57,681 nt of DNA from Bacteroidia bacterium (GTDB lineage: Bacteria > Bacteroidota > Bacteroidia > M30B66), in assembly GCA_019695235.1 (NCBI GenBank), contig JAIBAI010000013.1:1-57681 (forward strand). Reading direction: 5' to 3'. A model generated the notes under the pieces. That model saw only the letters and a program-made list of their open reading frames with translations. It was not told the origin of the DNA and did not search any database. Positions 54,723-57,681 of this stretch are shown here, in pieces; the stretch's first letter is position 1, and each line of letters opens with the position of its first letter. The translations under genes and the position numbers were made by a program.

Positions 54723-57569
54723 ATGACTGAATCTGTGAAGAGTACCCGCGCTGATGTTTCGATGATTCATATCAAAGGAGCAAGGGTACACAACCTAAAA
54801 AATGTAGAACTCCGCATACCACGCTTTAAGTTGGTAGTTTTTACCGGTTTGTCGGGTAGCGGAAAATCATCTTTGGCCTTTGACACGCTCTATGCCGAAG
54901 GGCAAAGGCGCTATGTAGAATCGCTCAGTTCTTACGCACGTCAGTTTTTGGGCAGGATTAACAAGCCTGATGTTGATTTTATACAGGGGATCTCTCCGGC
55001 AGTGGCAATAGAGCAGAAGGTCAATACAACGAATCCGCGTTCAACGGTAGGCACCTCCACCGAAATATATGATTACCTGAAACTGCTCTTTGCCCGAATT
55101 GGTAAAACATACTCGCCCGTATCAGGCCAATTGGTGAGCCGATTCACACCCGGCCAGGTTGTTGACCTTGTAAATGCCAGCCCGGCTGGAACACGCATTG
55201 TACTGTATGCTCCACTTGACCCTGAGCGTTTTGCCGGAAAGAACAAAAACTTAAGTGTGTTGCGACAACTGGGCTTCTCCCGACTTCGCATCAATGGGGA
55301 GATGAAAAAGATTGAAGATTGGGAAAAAGAAAAAACAGGTTTGAGTAAAAGCAAACTTGAACTGTTGATTGACCGCTTTCAGGTTGACCCGGATGATACT
55401 GACAACAATAGCCGTATTGTTGACTCGGTGCAAACCGCACTCTATGAGGGTCGTGATGTTTGCCTGCTTGAATTTATTTATCCGGATGGGAAAACTGAAA
55501 GCCGCACAGTCAGTGCACGTTTTGAAGCCGACGGGCTTGAATTTGAAGTACCCACAGTACATTTATTTAGCTTTAACAACCCTTTCGGAGCCTGTAAAAC
55601 CTGCGAAGGTTTTGGCAACGTGATAGGTATTGATGAAAATTTGGTTATACCTGATAAAAGTCTTTCTGTTTACGAAGGTTGTGTAGCTCCCTGGAAAGGT
55701 GAGAAAATGGGTGAATGGAGGGAACTTTTTGTTAAAAAGGCGATGAAATTCGATTTCCCGGTGCACAGAGCATATTATGACCTGAATGAAGAAGAAAGAA
55801 AGCACCTGTGGGAAGGCAACCAATATGTACAGGGCCTCAATGATTTCTTCCGGATGCTGGAAGAAAACGCATACAAGATTCAATACCGTGTGATGCTTTC
55901 ACGCTATCGTGGTAAAACAACCTGTAAAGATTGTAAGGGTACCCGGTTGCGCAAAGACGCCGGTTATGTGCAAGTGGGGGGGAAGAACCTTATTGACCTT
56001 GTACTGTTACCAGTTGAAAAGGTAAAAACGTTCTTTGAACAGTTTGAGCCTGAACACTATGAACAAGCAGTTTCCGGAAGAATTCTTTACGAAATCCGGA
56101 GCCGCTTAGGTTTTCTTTGCGATGTAGGGCTGGGTTATCTTACCCTGAACCGGGCAAGTGCAAGTCTCAGCGGTGGTGAAAGTCAGCGGATTAACCTGGC
56201 GACCTCTATCGGTTCAAGCCTTGAAAGTGCGCTTTACGTTCTTGATGAACCCAGTATTGGCCTGCATCCAAGAGATACCGAGCGCCTTATTACCGTACTT
56301 AAACGTCTTCGCGACCTGGGTAATACCGTGGTGGTAGTTGAACATGACGAAGAAATAATGCATGCTGCCGACTTATTGGTAGATATGGGCCCTGAAGCAG
56401 GAAGCCTTGGCGGGAACATTGTTTTTAATGGAACTCACAATGAATTAATCACTGCCGGGAAAAGCCTGACAGCTGATTATCTCACCGGAAGAAGGCAAAT
56501 CAAGGTGCCCACTGCACCACGAAAATGGCATCAGTTTGTCGGAATCAGTGGTGCCTCACATAATAACCTGAAACACATTGATGTGAAATTTCCACTCAAT
56601 GTACTTACTGTAGTAACAGGCGTCAGTGGTTCGGGTAAAAGTACCCTGGTAAATAAAATCCTCTATCCGGCACTAAAAAAACTTTTTGAAGGCTATCATG
56701 AGCCAACAGGGCAGTTTGACAAGCTTTATGGCGATTACAAGAAAATTGCAGCAGTTGAATACATTGACCAAAACCCCATTGGCAAGTCGAGCCGCAGTAA
56801 TCCGGTTACCTATGTAAAGGCTTATGATGAAATTCGTACCCTTTTTGCTACGCAGCCGCTTGCGAAGACCAGGAACTACAAACCATCAGTGTTCTCATTT
56901 AACGTAGAAGGCGGTCGCTGTGAAGAATGTGAAGGAGAAGGTTTTGTTACCATCTCGATGCAGTTTATGGCTGATGTAAAGCTTCAATGCGACCTTTGTG
57001 GCGGGCGGCGGTTCAAAGATGAGGTGCTTGAAATTCATTACAAAAACAAAAATATCTCCGACATCCTTGATCTGACCGTTGACGAAGCTATTGAGTTCTT
57101 CAAAGGAAAAGAGGCCGGAGCCACCGAAAAGAAAATTATTGCACGGCTGCAACCACTGGCCGACGTAGGTCTGGGCTATGTACACCTGGGTCAGGCCTCT
57201 TCTACGCTTTCAGGTGGAGAGGCACAAAGGATAAAACTTGCAGCTTTCCTAACACGTGGAACAAATCAGGCGAACACCCTGTTTATCTTTGACGAGCCTA
57301 CTACCGGATTGCATTTTCACGACATCAGCAAGCTGTTAAAGTCATTTGAAGCCCTTATCGCACAAGGCCACAGCCTGATTGTAATTGAACACAACCTTGA
57401 TGTGATTAAAATGGCCGACTGGGTAATTGACCTTGGGCCGGAAGGTGGTGAAGCCGGTGGCCAGCTTGTATTTGAAGGCACTCCGCACGACCTTGCTCAA
57501 CACAAAGGCTCACATACCGGAAGGTTTCTGCGTGATAAAATAAATCAACCCTCCTTACCTGCCAACTAA
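54723..57569 (+). CDS. uvrA: Excinuclease ABC subunit UvrA
   Basis: A 948-residue dimeric ATPase that finds bulky DNA damage for nucleotide-excision repair. Two ABC modules are present: Walker A GLSGSGKSS and GVSGSGKST, signatures LSGGESQRINLA and LSGGEAQRIKLA, Walker B VLDEPSIGLHPRD and FDEPTTGLHFHD. Zinc-binding Cys pairs are seen at CKTCEGFG, CKDCKGTR and CEECEGEGFVT...CDLCGGRRF, the last being the C-terminal zinc finger. Length matches E. coli UvrA (940). The ATG at 54723 is close to the promoter -7 box. Its TAA overlaps the next gene's ATG by one base (TAATG). Confidence 0.98.
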   Translation: MTESVKSTRADVSMIHIKGARVHNLKNVELRIPRFKLVVFTGLSGSGKSSLAFDTLYAEGQRRYVESLSSYARQFLGRINKPDVDFIQGISPAVAIEQKVNTTNPRSTVGTSTEIYDYLKLLFARIGKTYSPVSGQLVSRFTPGQVVDLVNASPAGTRIVLYAPLDPERFAGKNKNLSVLRQLGFSRLRINGEMKKIEDWEKEKTGLSKSKLELLIDRFQVDPDDTDNNSRIVDSVQTALYEGRDVCLLEFIYPDGKTESRTVSARFEADGLEFEVPTVHLFSFNNPFGACKTCEGFGNVIGIDENLVIPDKSLSVYEGCVAPWKGEKMGEWRELFVKKAMKFDFPVHRAYYDLNEEERKHLWEGNQYVQGLNDFFRMLEENAYKIQYRVMLSRYRGKTTCKDCKGTRLRKDAGYVQVGGKNLIDLVLLPVEKVKTFFEQFEPEHYEQAVSGRILYEIRSRLGFLCDVGLGYLTLNRASASLSGGESQRINLATSIGSSLESALYVLDEPSIGLHPRDTERLITVLKRLRDLGNTVVVVEHDEEIMHAADLLVDMGPEAGSLGGNIVFNGTHNELITAGKSLTADYLTGRRQIKVPTAPRKWHQFVGISGASHNNLKHIDVKFPLNVLTVVTGVSGSGKSTLVNKILYPALKKLFEGYHEPTGQFDKLYGDYKKIAAVEYIDQNPIGKSSRSNPVTYVKAYDEIRTLFATQPLAKTRNYKPSVFSFNVEGGRCEECEGEGFVTISMQFMADVKLQCDLCGGRRFKDEVLEIHYKNKNISDILDLTVDEAIEFFKGKEAGATEKKIIARLQPLADVGLGYVHLGQASSTLSGGEAQRIKLAAFLTRGTNQANTLFIFDEPTTGLHFHDISKLLKSFEALIAQGHSLIVIEHNLDVIKMADWVIDLGPEGGEAGGQLVFEGTPHDLAQHKGSHTGRFLRDKINQPSLPAN

Positions 57570-57681
57570 TGAAGGTACCTTATTTAAACGGACATATTTC
57601 TTACCGGGCTTCAGGGCAAGGGCCTGCAATTGTTTTTATTCACGGATTTCTCGAAAGTGCCCGTATCTGGAGGGCATTTGC
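57569..57681 (+). CDS. Alpha/beta hydrolase, N-terminal part (cut by window edge)
   Basis: The first 37 codons: MKVPYLNGHISYRASGQGPA followed by IVFIHGFLESARIWRAF. The short strand pair, G.GPAIVFIHGF with the oxyanion-hole HG motif, and a following S.xxW are the standard beginning of alpha/beta-hydrolase fold enzymes. The start sits in a TAATG overlap with uvrA, so it is translated from the same mRNA. The nucleophile elbow lies beyond the window, so the type of hydrolase cannot be told. Confidence 0.8.
   Translation, partial: MKVPYLNGHISYRASGQGPAIVFIHGFLESARIWRAF

Noticed and set aside
1-57681. tRNA or rRNA genes
   Set aside because: No T-loop/acceptor-stem pattern or rRNA signature was recognised; a covariance-model scan would be the decisive test.

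Overview
This 57.7 kb window comes from the chromosome of a Bacteroidota bacterium. The evidence is five proteins with visible C-terminal type IX secretion (T9SS) sorting domains plus a probable sixth cut by the left edge, a T9SS plug-domain protein, GldA, DUF4834, an outer-membrane-barrel TonB-dependent receptor relative, and the Bacteroidota promoter -7 element (TAnnTTTG) in front of at least fifteen genes. The order or genus cannot be fixed from this stretch. Nearly every base is in a gene. No rRNA, tRNA, CRISPR array or prophage is visible.

Layout. 1-9.5 kb: start of a probable exported protein (-), primase dnaG, an Lrp/AsnC regulator, proC, a large M43 metalloprotease, then a pore-like small membrane protein coupled to a T9SS plug-domain protein, and apaG with a clear terminator. 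9.5-15 kb: an acidic unknown protein and a coupled pair of exported peptidases (M16 and S9A). 15-26 kb: two paralogous beta-propeller proteins with type B sorting domains, separated by a truncated hemoglobin and what look like two decayed gene ends, then a TonB-receptor-like barrel. 26-31 kb: a pRiA4b-ORF3-like protein with an acidic tail overlapping a CCA-adding enzyme, then an MBOAT/SGNH pair for O-acylation of a surface glycan. 31-36 kb: a same-strand run of a GT-C-like membrane protein, a zinc-ribbon protein, a BNR-like exported protein and an exported Kazal-inhibitor protein. 35.8-36.6 kb: an IS200/RAYT-type transposase flanked by palindromic repeats and next to a gene remnant. 36.6-42.4 kb: NamZ-like muramidase, LolC/E-like permease, EamA transporter, lipA, an outer-membrane-like unknown, OsmC, and two tiny paralogous lipoproteins. 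42.5-57.7 kb: ung, a BamA/TamA-like barrel, gldA, a family 9 glycosyltransferase, recX, DUF4834, a penicillin acylase, an M1 peptidase, an ECF sigma factor, uvrA and the start of an alpha/beta hydrolase.

How it fits together. The accessory theme is the cell surface: T9SS cargo, secretion and gliding parts, glycan acylation and transfer, and exported peptidases. Interleaved are housekeeping genes for replication and repair (dnaG, ung, recX, uvrA), tRNA maturation, lipoate synthesis and proline synthesis. No convincing new multi-gene system is visible. The best leads are the paired KVDCPAY lipoproteins, the pore-like protein coupled to the T9SS plug gene, the exported Kazal protein, the transposase/palindrome locus with neighbouring gene debris, and -7 boxes lying 4-7 nt from start codons, which implies leaderless or nearly leaderless mRNAs.
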